DNA of 6,616 nucleotides from Bacillota bacterium (GTDB lineage Bacteria > Bacillota > Bacilli > Lactobacillales > Enterococcaceae). The notes under the pieces are model-generated. The model had not been told where the DNA came from. It worked only from the letters and a program-made list of their open reading frames with translations, and made no database searches. The stretch is taken from the NCBI GenBank assembly GCA_023389005.1, contig JAEWFE010000159.1:1-6616 (forward strand). Direction: 5' to 3'. A program made the translations under genes and the position numbers. Every line of letters starts with the position of its first letter. Positions within the stretch are counted from its first letter, which is position 1. Below are positions 1 to 4,970 of the stretch, one piece after another.

Positions 1-697
1 CGACAAAGACATTGCTTGGTGTATCATAAACTTCTTTTGGAGAGCCGATTTGTTGGATAATACCGTCTTTCATAATAACGATACGGTCAGCCATTGTCAT
101 CGCTTCTGTTTGGTCGTGAGTAACGTAAATAGTTGTTGTATTTAAACGTTGGTGTAACTTCGCGATTTCTGCACGCATGGCTACACGTAACTTCGCATCC
201 AAGTTTGATAGAGGTTCGTCCATTAAGAAGACTTTAGCATCACGCACAATCGCACGTCCTAATGCAACACGTTGACGTTGACCACCAGATAGAGCAGCTG
301 GTTTACGAGTAAGATATTCAGACAAGCCTAAGATTTGAGCTGCATTTTCCACACGTTTTTTGATTTCCGCTTTATCATATTTACGTAATTTCAAACCAAA
401 AGCCATGTTATCAAATACTGTCATATGTGGATATAAGGCATAGTTTTGGAATACCATCGCGATATCACGATCTTTTGGTGCAACATCATTCATCACTTTA
501 TCGCCAATTAATAATTCACCTTCAGAAATATCTTCAAGACCGGCAATCATACGTAAAGTAGTTGATTTACCACAACCAGAAGGACCAACGAAAACGATGA
601 ATTCGCGATCAGCAATTTCTAAGTTAAAATCTGTTACTGAATATTTTTCAGCGTTATCATATTTTTTATATACATGTCGTAAAGCCATTTCTACCAT
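1..697 (-). CDS. MsmK/MsmX/UgpC-type carbohydrate ABC importer ATPase, C-terminus cut by window edge
   Basis: Cytoplasmic ATPase subunit of sugar ABC importers (CUT1 class). The 232 visible residues hold the whole nucleotide-binding domain: Walker A GPSGCGKST at about 38-46, Q-loop Gln84, signature LSGGQ 136-140, Walker B VFLMDEP 156-162, D-loop SNLD 164-167 and switch His194. The family is about 360-375 residues, so the missing part is the C-terminal regulatory OB-fold domain, which lies to the left. The start ATG (695-697) reads MVEMALRHVYKKYDN and is preceded by AGAGG with 9 bases between. MsmK and MsmX are known to be shared ATPases serving several sugar importers, and no permease or binding-protein gene is next to it on the visible side, which fits that role. 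It is transcribed away from the PucR-type regulator from its own promoter. The substrate cannot be read from the ATPase alone. Confidence 0.93.
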   Translation of the reverse strand, partial: MVEMALRHVYKKYDNAEKYSVTDFNLEIADREFIVFVGPSGCGKSTTLRMIAGLEDISEGELLIGDKVMNDVAPKDRDIAMVFQNYALYPHMTVFDNMAFGLKLRKYDKAEIKKRVENAAQILGLSEYLTRKPAALSGGQRQRVALGRAIVRDAKVFLMDEPLSNLDAKLRVAMRAEIAKLHQRLNTTTIYVTHDQTEAMTMADRIVIMKDGIIQQIGSPKEVYDTPSNVFV

Positions 698-732
698 AAG
701 TTCATACCTCTTTCTATGTTTAATCATCCTAT

Positions 733-753
733 TCGCAAAGTTTATTTTTGCGA
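733..753 (-). other. Small inverted repeat in the leader of the ATPase gene
   Basis: TCGCAAA (733-739) and TTTGCGA (747-753) are perfect 7-base arms around a 7-base loop, inside the predicted untranslated leader of the minus-strand ATPase gene. It could be a small mRNA hairpin or an operator. It has no T-run and lies 36 bases before the start codon, so it is not a terminator. Confidence 0.4.
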
Positions 754-776
754 GAAATCTTTTTATCGACATCCTT

Positions 777-805
777 AATATAAATGAAAGCCTTTTACAT
801 CTCAA
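777..805 (-). promoter_or_regulatory. Sigma-A promoter of the MsmK-type ATPase gene
   Basis: On the minus strand, TTGAGA (800-805, 5 of 6 bases) and TATATT (777-782, 5 of 6) are separated by exactly 17 bases. This predicts a transcript start near 770 and a leader of about 73 bases. The spacer holds the imperfect palindrome ATGAAAGCCTTTTACAT (784-800), which resembles a CcpA cre site but has one base too many in the core. Catabolite control is therefore only a suggestion. Confidence 0.6.
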
Positions 806-848
806 CGTTAACATGTACAAAGAACACCTCAGTGAATTGTGCAAAATG

Positions 849-865
849 TTGAAATCGCTTTTCAA
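849..865. promoter_or_regulatory. Palindrome upstream of the regulator promoter, cre-like
   Basis: TTGAAA (849-854) and TTTCAA (860-865) are perfect arms around TCGCT. The whole resembles a cre site (TGNAANCGNNNNCA type) but is one base longer than consensus. It ends 12 bases before the -35 of the PucR-type regulator and lies in the control region shared by the two divergent genes. It may be a CcpA site or the regulator's own operator. Confidence 0.35.
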
Positions 866-877
866 ACATAGAAAGAA

Positions 878-906
878 TTGTCGAATCTGTCTTTCTTCGA
901 TACAAT
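878..906 (+). promoter_or_regulatory. Sigma-A promoter of the PucR-type regulator gene
   Basis: TTGTCG (878-883, 4 of 6) and TACAAT (901-906, 5 of 6) are spaced by 17 bases, giving a start of transcription near 913. The open frame could be extended back to a TTG at 878, but that codon is the -35 element itself. This argues that the protein starts downstream, at 929 or 935. Confidence 0.55.
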
Positions 907-934
907 AAAGAGGAAAATAATTGAGGTGATGACT

Positions 935-1801
935 TTGCAAATTTTACCCTTAGAGCAAATTTATACGGAAGGTTTCATTAAGGATGAGCCTTTATTTAAT
1001 AAAGATTTTTTGTGTATCCCATATAAGGGAAAATTCTTTTGCATTGAAAAGCAAAAGTTAAGTGCTACGGAACAAAAATTACTTTTAACATTATATCCTA
1101 ATGTAGCCCCTCTTTATGAATTAGAGCGCAAATTTTGGTATCAAGTATTATTCAAACATACACGACTTTCTGAAAAAGAGGCGGGGGATTACCGGATTAT
1201 TCAAGTCCAGTTTAAGCGGATGGATGACAGTATTTATCATTCATGGATACAAACGATGGAAACTGTTTTGCCAAATTTAGTCGATTGTTTATTTGTTAGT
1301 TCAAATCAAGCCCTACTTATTGAGAAAAGAACAGAGAATTACTATCAAAAGGAAGAGTTAGACGGATTATTTACGGCTTTGGATGATGATTTTGCGACCT
1401 TTACCCAGATATTTGTGGGGGCTTTTTATCCAAGCGAGGTTGATTTTACGAAGATTTATCGTGAGGAAAGCCGGTTATTTCAAGAAATGTTAGTTGAAAA
1501 TCCTAAAAAGTATCTTTCTTTGAGTGATTGCGTTTTATATTTAGCAACGAGTCAAGATTTAACGAATTATGAGTCATTAAAAGAGTTAGGAAAAATCTTT
1601 TTTGCAGAAGAAGGCATGAAAGAAGTCATCCATGCATTATGGAAAAATCAAGCCAACGTTTCTTCGACTGCTAAAGATTTATTCATGCACCGTAATACAT
1701 TATTGTATAAAATGGAAAAGTTTCAACAACGTTTTGATTTGAATTTGAAAGATCTAAATGATTTATTAATGATTTATTTAATTTCGAATTTAAAATTTTA
1801 A
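935..1801 (+). CDS. PucR/CdaR-type helix-turn-helix transcriptional regulator
   Basis: Probable DNA-binding regulator of 288 residues. The C-terminal segment at about 231-284 matches the PucR C-terminal helix-turn-helix (HTH_30): NVSSTAKDLFMHRNTLLYKM followed by a hydrophobic DLNDLLMIYLI helix. The N-terminal 200 residues are not recognisable and presumably sense a ligand. The start is uncertain. ATG at 929 lies only 2 bases from GAGG (923-926), while TTG at 935 has the same site (AGGTGAT, 924-930) at an 8-base spacing and is preferred. An earlier TTG at 878 falls on the promoter -35. The gene is divergent from the MsmK-type sugar ATPase, so control of carbohydrate uptake is a reasonable inference. 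Family members include CdaR (sugar diacids) and PucR (purines), but nothing here fixes the inducer. No clear terminator follows, and the next promoter begins 13 bases after the stop. Confidence 0.82.
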   Translation: MQILPLEQIYTEGFIKDEPLFNKDFLCIPYKGKFFCIEKQKLSATEQKLLLTLYPNVAPLYELERKFWYQVLFKHTRLSEKEAGDYRIIQVQFKRMDDSIYHSWIQTMETVLPNLVDCLFVSSNQALLIEKRTENYYQKEELDGLFTALDDDFATFTQIFVGAFYPSEVDFTKIYREESRLFQEMLVENPKKYLSLSDCVLYLATSQDLTNYESLKELGKIFFAEEGMKEVIHALWKNQANVSSTAKDLFMHRNTLLYKMEKFQQRFDLNLKDLNDLLMIYLISNLKF

Positions 1802-1814
1802 TCGAATTTTCATA

Positions 1815-1843
1815 TTGACATCCTCAAAATTTTCTGATAAATT
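1815..1843 (+). promoter_or_regulatory. Promoter of the T-box leader and amino-acid transporter operon
   Basis: A perfect TTGACA (1815-1820) stands 17 bases before TAAATT (1838-1843, 4 of 6), which carries an extended -10 TG at 1835-1836. The transcript would start near 1850, at the 5' edge of the first T-box, about 710 bases before the first transporter gene. Confidence 0.65.
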
Positions 1844-1849
1844 GTATTC

Positions 1850-2108
1850 ATCAAATTGAAAATACGTTGAAAAGAAGAGTAGCCATAGTCCTTTTTCAGA
1901 GAGCTTCTGGTTGGTGCAAAGAAGTAGAGACCTATGCGTGAAACACATCTTGGAGTAGATTTTCTGAAATGAGGAAGTAGGAAGATTCGGGTGGCCCGTT
2001 ATAGCCAGAGTCAAGTAGACTTATTGAGGCAATTACTGCGAGGTAGTTGTGAAAAAAGGTGGAACCACGTCAACACGTCCTTTGGTTAAAAAACCAAAGG
2101 ACTTTTTT
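1850..2108 (+). promoter_or_regulatory. T-box riboswitch 1, canonical, specifier CAC (His)
   Basis: tRNA-sensing transcription antiterminator leader. Stem I shows the AG-bulge and distal-loop signature (AGAGAGCTTC then GGTTGGTG, about 1898-1916, closed by GAAG 1921-1924). CATAG/CTATG lies above the specifier loop, with AGTA on the 5' side (1878-1881) facing GTGAA on the 3' side. GAAA-CAC-A (1941-1947) is laid out as in known T-boxes, so CAC (1944-1946) is read as the specifier: histidine. TCTT (1948-1951) closes the loop against AAGA. CCGTTATAGCC (1996-2006) fits the stem II region, and CAATTACT/AGGTAGTTG around TGCG is stem III (2030-2049). The T-box AAGGTGGAACCACG (2056-2069) is followed by the terminator. 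The variable base after TGG is A, which predicts a U73 discriminator. Bacterial tRNA-His usually has C73, so the specificity call is provisional. Confidence 0.88.
2077..2108 (+). terminator. Intrinsic terminator of T-box 1
   Basis: GTCCTTTGGTT (2077-2087) pairs perfectly with AACCAAAGGAC (2092-2102) over a 4-A loop, followed by six T (2103-2108). The first bases of the 5' arm (CGTCCTTT) can instead pair with AAAGG of the T-box to form the antiterminator, the standard switch. It is stronger than the matching terminator of T-box 2. Confidence 0.9.
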
Positions 2109-2123
2109 ATTTTAAGGATGTGA

Positions 2124-2234
2124 GAAGGGTTGATCAGCTACAAGCAGCTAAGTTTGTCCGGAATGACAGGAAAATCCATTATATTTTAAGATTTTCCTAG
2201 GCAGGCCGGCTTAGATGCGATGTAGCTACCCTTC
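2124..2234 (+). other. Long bulged hairpin between the two T-box terminators, identity unknown
   Basis: A 111-base near-complete stem. GAAGGGT (2124-2130) pairs with ACCCTTC (2228-2234). AGCTAC (2136-2141) pairs with GTAGCT (2222-2227). GCAGCTAAG (2144-2152) pairs with CTTAGATGC (2210-2218), one mismatch. CCGG (2158-2161) pairs with CCGG (2206-2209). AGGAAAATC (2168-2176) pairs with GATTTTCCT (2190-2198). Five-base bulges TGATC and TTTGT sit only on the 5' side. It occupies the place of Stem I of T-box 2 but lacks the AGTA/GAA specifier loop and the GGTTGGTG distal loop. It could be a divergent Stem I, a separate RNA domain or an inserted MITE-like palindrome. No reading frame of note is present. 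Confidence 0.55.
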
Positions 2235-2256
2235 GAACACCGTGGATTAAGGTCGT

Positions 2257-2505
2257 GAAGCAGCTTGGGAAGCCTCGAAGAAATTCGTGTGTTTACCTCC
2301 CACTGTAAAAATCGGATGAAAGGAGATTTTTTAGCGGTAGGGTGAATTTTCCGAGTATTTAGTTGATTGATACCGAAAAAGCTAAGGTTTCCCCAAAAAA
2401 GTTTACTTGACTCACGGAGTTCTTTTCTGCGAGGGAAAGATAAATAAAAGGTGGCACCACGTCAATCACGTCCTTTGGTCAAAATGATCAAAGGACTTAT
2501 TTTAT
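2257..2505 (+). promoter_or_regulatory. T-box riboswitch 2, clear core but non-canonical 5' domain
   Basis: The core is certain: T-box AAGGTGGCACCACG (2448-2461), stem III CTTTTCT/AGGGAAAG around GCG (about 2423-2439, same TGCGAGG loop as T-box 1) and a terminator. Upstream folds are CAG and TGGGA (2261-2270) with TCCCACTG (2298-2305), enclosing CGAA-GAAA-TTCG (2276-2287, a GNRA loop); AAAAATC/GATTTTT (2307-2331); and TTAG plus CGGTA (2331-2339) with TACCG and CTAA (2371-2385). No standard Stem I is visible. GTGAAGCAGCTTGGGA (2255-2270) resembles the 3' specifier strand of T-box 1 (GTGAAACACATCTTGGAG). If homologous, the codon would read CAG (Gln) or GCA (Ala). The variable base C predicts a G73 tRNA, which suits Gln better than Ala. 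This is weak, because the same CAG can pair in the local hairpin. Confidence 0.75.
2470..2505 (+). terminator. Intrinsic terminator of T-box 2
   Basis: GTCCTTTGGTCA (2470-2481) pairs with TGATCAAAGGAC (2485-2496) through 12 pairs including one G-T, over a 3-base loop, then TTATTTTAT. The broken T-tract suggests leakier termination than at T-box 1. About 58 bases separate it from the first transporter start codon. Confidence 0.8.
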
Positions 2506-2563
2506 ACCTTGAGTGCAAGACCGTGGGTAAGTTCACCAATCATAGAGAAATGAGGTTATACAT

Positions 2564-3205
2564 GTGCAAGTAATATTAGATACGTTTCCCCAAATTATTC
2601 AAGGGGCAGGGGTAACATTAAAGCTATTTGGATTGACCATCTTAGGCTCGATTCCACTAGGAGTATTGTTAGCATTCTTATTAAGGAGCCGCTTTTATCC
2701 AGTGAAATTATTGATTCAATTTTATGTTTGGCTCATGCGCGGAACCCCGTTACTATTACAATTAATTTTAGTCTTTTACGGTTTGCCTTATATCGGTATC
2801 GTCTTTGATCGTTTTGAAGCAGCTTTGATTGCCTTTATTCTAAACTATGCCGCCTATTATGCAGAAATTTTCCGTGGCGGGATTCAATCCATACCTAAAG
2901 GCCAATATGAAGCAGCCAAAGTGTTGCATCTAAGTCCTTGGCAAACGATTAGTAAAATCATCATTCCGCAAGTCACTAAAATTACCTTACCTTCTGTCGG
3001 CAATGAAATCATTAACCTAGTCAAGGATACTTCGCTTGTTTATATTTTAGGTTTATCAGATGTGATGCGTATTGGTAAAATTGCGATGGAAAGAGAATCT
3101 ACCTTGTTGCCATTAGTAGGCGTGGCAATCGTTTATCTATTAATGACTGCCATCGTGACTTTACTGTTGAAATACTTTGAAGGACGCTTAAATTATTATC
3201 GTTAG
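2564..3205 (+). CDS. Amino-acid ABC importer permease, HisM/GlnP type
   Basis: Integral membrane subunit (213 residues) of a polar amino-acid ABC importer. Hydrophobic segments lie at about 13-40, 50-73, 75-100, 140-163 and 182-203, giving the usual five-helix plan. The EAA loop that contacts the ATPase is at 116-136 (EAAKVLHLSPWQ through IIPQ). The region YYAEIFRGGIQSIPKGQ just before it is typical of the HisM/GlnP family. The start is GTG at 2564, with GAGG (2552-2555) 8 bases upstream; the overlapping ATG at 2562 is in another frame and stops after three codons. It is the first gene of the operon, after the two T-boxes. The ATPase gene begins 10 bases after its stop, its ribosome site overlapping the stop codon. 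The tRNA-controlled leader suggests uptake of the cognate amino acid, most likely histidine. As a single permease gene it would act as a homodimer. Confidence 0.93.
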   Translation: MQVILDTFPQIIQGAGVTLKLFGLTILGSIPLGVLLAFLLRSRFYPVKLLIQFYVWLMRGTPLLLQLILVFYGLPYIGIVFDRFEAALIAFILNYAAYYAEIFRGGIQSIPKGQYEAAKVLHLSPWQTISKIIIPQVTKITLPSVGNEIINLVKDTSLVYILGLSDVMRIGKIAMERESTLLPLVGVAIVYLLMTAIVTLLLKYFEGRLNYYR

Positions 3206-3215
3206 GAGGGATTAT

Positions 3216-3845
3216 ATGTTAGCACTAAAACAAGTCAATAAAGCATTTGGTTCACGACAAATTATTCGTAATCTAGATTTATCCATTGAAGAAGGCTCGA
3301 TTTTATGTATTGTAGGTCCCTCTGGTGGTGGGAAAACGACACTCTTAAGAATGCTCGCTGGTTTAGAAACCTATGATAGTGGCGAATTTTTATTAGATGG
3401 CCAACCCTTTAATCCAAGTACTTCAAAGGAACAAGTTGTCGGGGTCGTCTTTCAAGATTTTCAATTATTTCCGCATCTAAGCGTGATGGAAAATATTACG
3501 TTAGCCCCTAAGTTGGCATTGAAGCAATCGGCGGCCGAATCCCAACAAATGGCGCAAAACTTGGCGCAACGTTTAGGTTTATCTCAACTTTTGGACCATT
3601 ATCCTTATCAATTATCTGGTGGGCAAAAACAACGGGTCGCAATTGCACGGGCGATGGCGATGAATCCCAAAGTGTTAGCTTATGATGAGCCAACGAGTGC
3701 CCTTGATCCAGGTTTGAGTCAACAAGTCGCTGATTTAATCTTAGAAATGAAAGAAGCAGGTATGACGCAAATTGTGGTGACTCATGATTTGGAATTTGCC
3801 AAGAGAATTGCCGATCAACTTTATCAGGTAACCCCTGTTGAATAA
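3216..3845 (+). CDS. Amino-acid ABC importer ATPase, GlnQ/HisP type, short C-terminus
   Basis: Cytoplasmic ATPase (209 residues) that powers the permease encoded just upstream. All motifs are intact: Walker A GPSGGGKTT 34-42, Q-loop Gln80, signature LSGGQ 133-137, Walker B VLAYDEP 153-159, D-loop SALD 161-164 and switch His190. GlnQ/HisP/ArtP relatives are usually about 240-250 residues. Here the chain ends at ADQLYQVTPVE soon after the H-loop, so the final strand and helix with the usual M..G.I.E.G segment are missing. The ending is clean and the next gene follows 27 bases later, so this may be the normal form of a subfamily rather than a recent truncation. The start ATG has AGGAGG (3204-3209) 6 bases upstream, overlapping the permease stop. 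Confidence 0.92.
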   Translation: MLALKQVNKAFGSRQIIRNLDLSIEEGSILCIVGPSGGGKTTLLRMLAGLETYDSGEFLLDGQPFNPSTSKEQVVGVVFQDFQLFPHLSVMENITLAPKLALKQSAAESQQMAQNLAQRLGLSQLLDHYPYQLSGGQKQRVAIARAMAMNPKVLAYDEPTSALDPGLSQQVADLILEMKEAGMTQIVVTHDLEFAKRIADQLYQVTPVE

Positions 3846-3872
3846 ACATAAAAATTAAAGGAGAAGATGAAA

Positions 3873-4682
3873 ATGAAAAAATTATTTAAAGTATTATCAG
3901 TTGTTGCATTAGGTTTAGTATTAGGCGCATGTTCTACTCAGAAAAAAGGCGAAACGAGTAAGTCTGCTGCCGACAAAAAAGAAGTCGTGGTAGGGCTAGA
4001 TGATACCTTTGTGCCTATGGGATTTAAAGATGACAGTGGTAAAATTGTTGGTTTTGATGTTGATTTAGCGAAAGCCGTATTTGAATTAACGGATCAAAAG
4101 GTGAAATTCCAACCAATTGACTGGTCTATGAAAGAAACAGAATTAAAAAATGGAACGATTGATATGATTTGGAATGGTTATTCTGTGACTCCTCAACGTC
4201 AGAAAAAAGTGACTTTCACAGATACTTATATGAAAAATACCCAAGTGCTAGTCACACCTAAGAAAAGCAATATCACCAAGGCTGAACAAATGAAAGGCAA
4301 AGTGTTAGGGGCACAAGAAGGCTCTTCAGGTTATGATACTTTTACGAAACAGCCAGAAGTTCTACAAGATATCGTTAAAAATAATGATGCGACGCTGTAT
4401 GCTAGTTTTAATGAAGCCTTTATTGATTTAGAAAATAGCCGGATTGATGGCCTGCTAATTGATAAGGTATATGCTGAATACTACTTAACACAAGACAAAA
4501 AATTAGCAGAATATAATATTGTCGAATTACCATTTGATAGCGAAGATTTCTCTGTTGGGGTACGTAAAGATGACGAAAAATTAGCCAAACAAATTAATGA
4601 AGGTTTCAAAAAATTACAAGAAAATGGCAAGTTTAAAGAAATCTCAGAAAAATGGTTTGGACAAGATGTGACACCTAAATAA
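3873..4682 (+). CDS. Amino-acid ABC importer substrate-binding lipoprotein
   Basis: Extracytoplasmic binding protein (269 residues) anchored as a lipoprotein. A lysine start (MKKLFK), a hydrophobic stretch and the lipobox LGAC place the lipid-modified Cys at residue 20; a polar linker runs to about 37, then a periplasmic-binding-protein type 2 (SBP_bac_3) fold. VGLDDTFVPMGF opens the domain. Arg109 in SVTPQRQKKVTFTDTYM is the usual contact for the ligand alpha-carboxylate. GAQEGSSGYDTF and LLIDKVYAEYYL are standard later elements. ATG at 3867 lies only 3 bases from AGGAG (3859-3863), while ATG at 3873 has a 9-base spacing, so the second is chosen. It is last in the operon and is followed by a terminator. 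The specificity is not fixed by visible residues; histidine is inferred from the leader's CAC specifier. Confidence 0.93.
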   Translation: MKKLFKVLSVVALGLVLGACSTQKKGETSKSAADKKEVVVGLDDTFVPMGFKDDSGKIVGFDVDLAKAVFELTDQKVKFQPIDWSMKETELKNGTIDMIWNGYSVTPQRQKKVTFTDTYMKNTQVLVTPKKSNITKAEQMKGKVLGAQEGSSGYDTFTKQPEVLQDIVKNNDATLYASFNEAFIDLENSRIDGLLIDKVYAEYYLTQDKKLAEYNIVELPFDSEDFSVGVRKDDEKLAKQINEGFKKLQENGKFKEISEKWFGQDVTPK

Positions 4683-4704
4683 TAGGATTTGCTTTTGATA
4701 ATCA

Positions 4705-4741
4705 GAGCCACTTCTAAATAAAAGGAAGTGGTTCTTTTTTT
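4705..4741 (+). terminator. Intrinsic terminator of the transporter operon
   Basis: GAGCCACTTC (4705-4714) pairs with GAAGTGGTTC (4725-4734), ten pairs including one G-T, with a 10-base loop and a run of seven T (4735-4741). It lies 23 bases after the stop codon of the binding protein and should end the transcript that starts near 1850. Confidence 0.9.
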
Positions 4742-4760
4742 AATATTCAGAGAAAAAACA

Positions 4761-4775
4761 AAGAAAGCGTTTTAT
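4761..4775. promoter_or_regulatory. cre-like catabolite control site
   Basis: AAGAAAGCGTTTTAT matches 13 of 15 positions of the enterococcal-type cre pattern WTGWAARCGYWWWCW, with the central AARCGY intact. It lies about 30 bases upstream of the -10 at 4806, a position where CcpA could act on that promoter. CcpA binding is inferred from sequence only. Confidence 0.4.
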
Positions 4776-4802
4776 GTTTTTGTATATTCAATGACGAAAA
4801 AG

Positions 4803-4811
4803 TGTTATAAT
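4803..4811 (+). promoter_or_regulatory. Extended -10 promoter at the edge of the insertion element
   Basis: TGTTATAAT is a perfect extended -10 (TGnTATAAT); no good -35 is seen 16-18 bases upstream. It lies in host DNA 7 bases before the estimated left end of the insertion element and reads into it, so it probably served a gene that now lies beyond the right edge of the window. It may also drive transcription into the transposase. Confidence 0.5.
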
Positions 4812-4824
4812 TATAACGAGATAA

Positions 4825-4836
4825 TATGAAGTGCCC
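4825..4836 (+). repeat. Left subterminal inverted repeat of the IS
   Basis: TATGAAGTGCCC is the exact reverse complement of 6601-6612. Similarity continues weakly outside it (left ATAA, right complement CTAT). It marks the left end of the element and is a likely recognition site in the excision and circle-junction steps. Confidence 0.8.
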
Positions 4837-4856
4837 CCAGTATACTAAATGAATGT

Positions 4857-4950
4857 TAGGGTAACACAAATAACCCCCAAAGTTGTAATTTCAGGGATTT
4901 AGACGCATAATGTTGCTATAAATCAAAAAATACAACGGGTCGTTACCCTA
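4857..4950 (+). other. Folded leader in front of the transposase gene
   Basis: TAGGGTAAC (4857-4865) and GTTACCCTA (4942-4950) are perfect 9-base arms, with an inner pair GTTGTA (4882-4887) and TACAAC (4931-4936). The 3' arm ends 7 bases before the transposase GGAGG, so an RNA that starts upstream of 4857 could fold and hinder ribosome binding. An extended -10, TGCTATAAA (4914-4922), lies inside the fold, and a transcript from it would lack the 5' arm. This would favour the element's own promoter over read-in transcription. Confidence 0.5.
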
Positions 4951-4970
4951 TACACTTGGAGGTTACTAAT

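Noticed and set aside
597..908. Plus-strand open frame of 103 codons
   Set aside because: It lies antisense to the start of the MsmK-type ATPase gene and across both divergent promoters, with no ribosome site and low-complexity hydrophobic content.
1790..2014. Minus-strand open frame of 74 codons
   Set aside because: It is antisense to the promoter and Stem I of T-box 1; the conserved RNA on the plus strand explains this sequence.
2255..2313. Cobalamin-riboswitch-like pieces (GGGAA and CCCACTGTAA)
   Set aside because: The required GGTG loop and the downstream B12-box sequence are absent, and an amino-acid transporter is an unlikely target.
2307..2332. AAAAATC/GATTTTTT hairpin as a terminator
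   Set aside because: The stem is almost all A-T and no separate T-run follows it; it would be too weak to stop transcription.
2110..2560. Group I or group II intron remnant in the leader
   Set aside because: No domain V, no conserved intron core sequences and no intron-encoded protein were seen.
2562..2573. Three-codon frame (Met-Cys-Lys-stop) overlapping the permease start
   Set aside because: The ribosome site serves the GTG at 2564 just as well and the frame is too short to judge; coincidence is the simplest view.
3508..3849. Minus-strand open frame opposite the transporter ATPase gene
   Set aside because: It is a mirror of a well-conserved coding region and has no ribosome site.
4481..4711. 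Minus-strand open frame opposite the binding-protein gene
   Set aside because: It overlaps the 3' end of a clear gene and part of its terminator, with no recognisable protein features.
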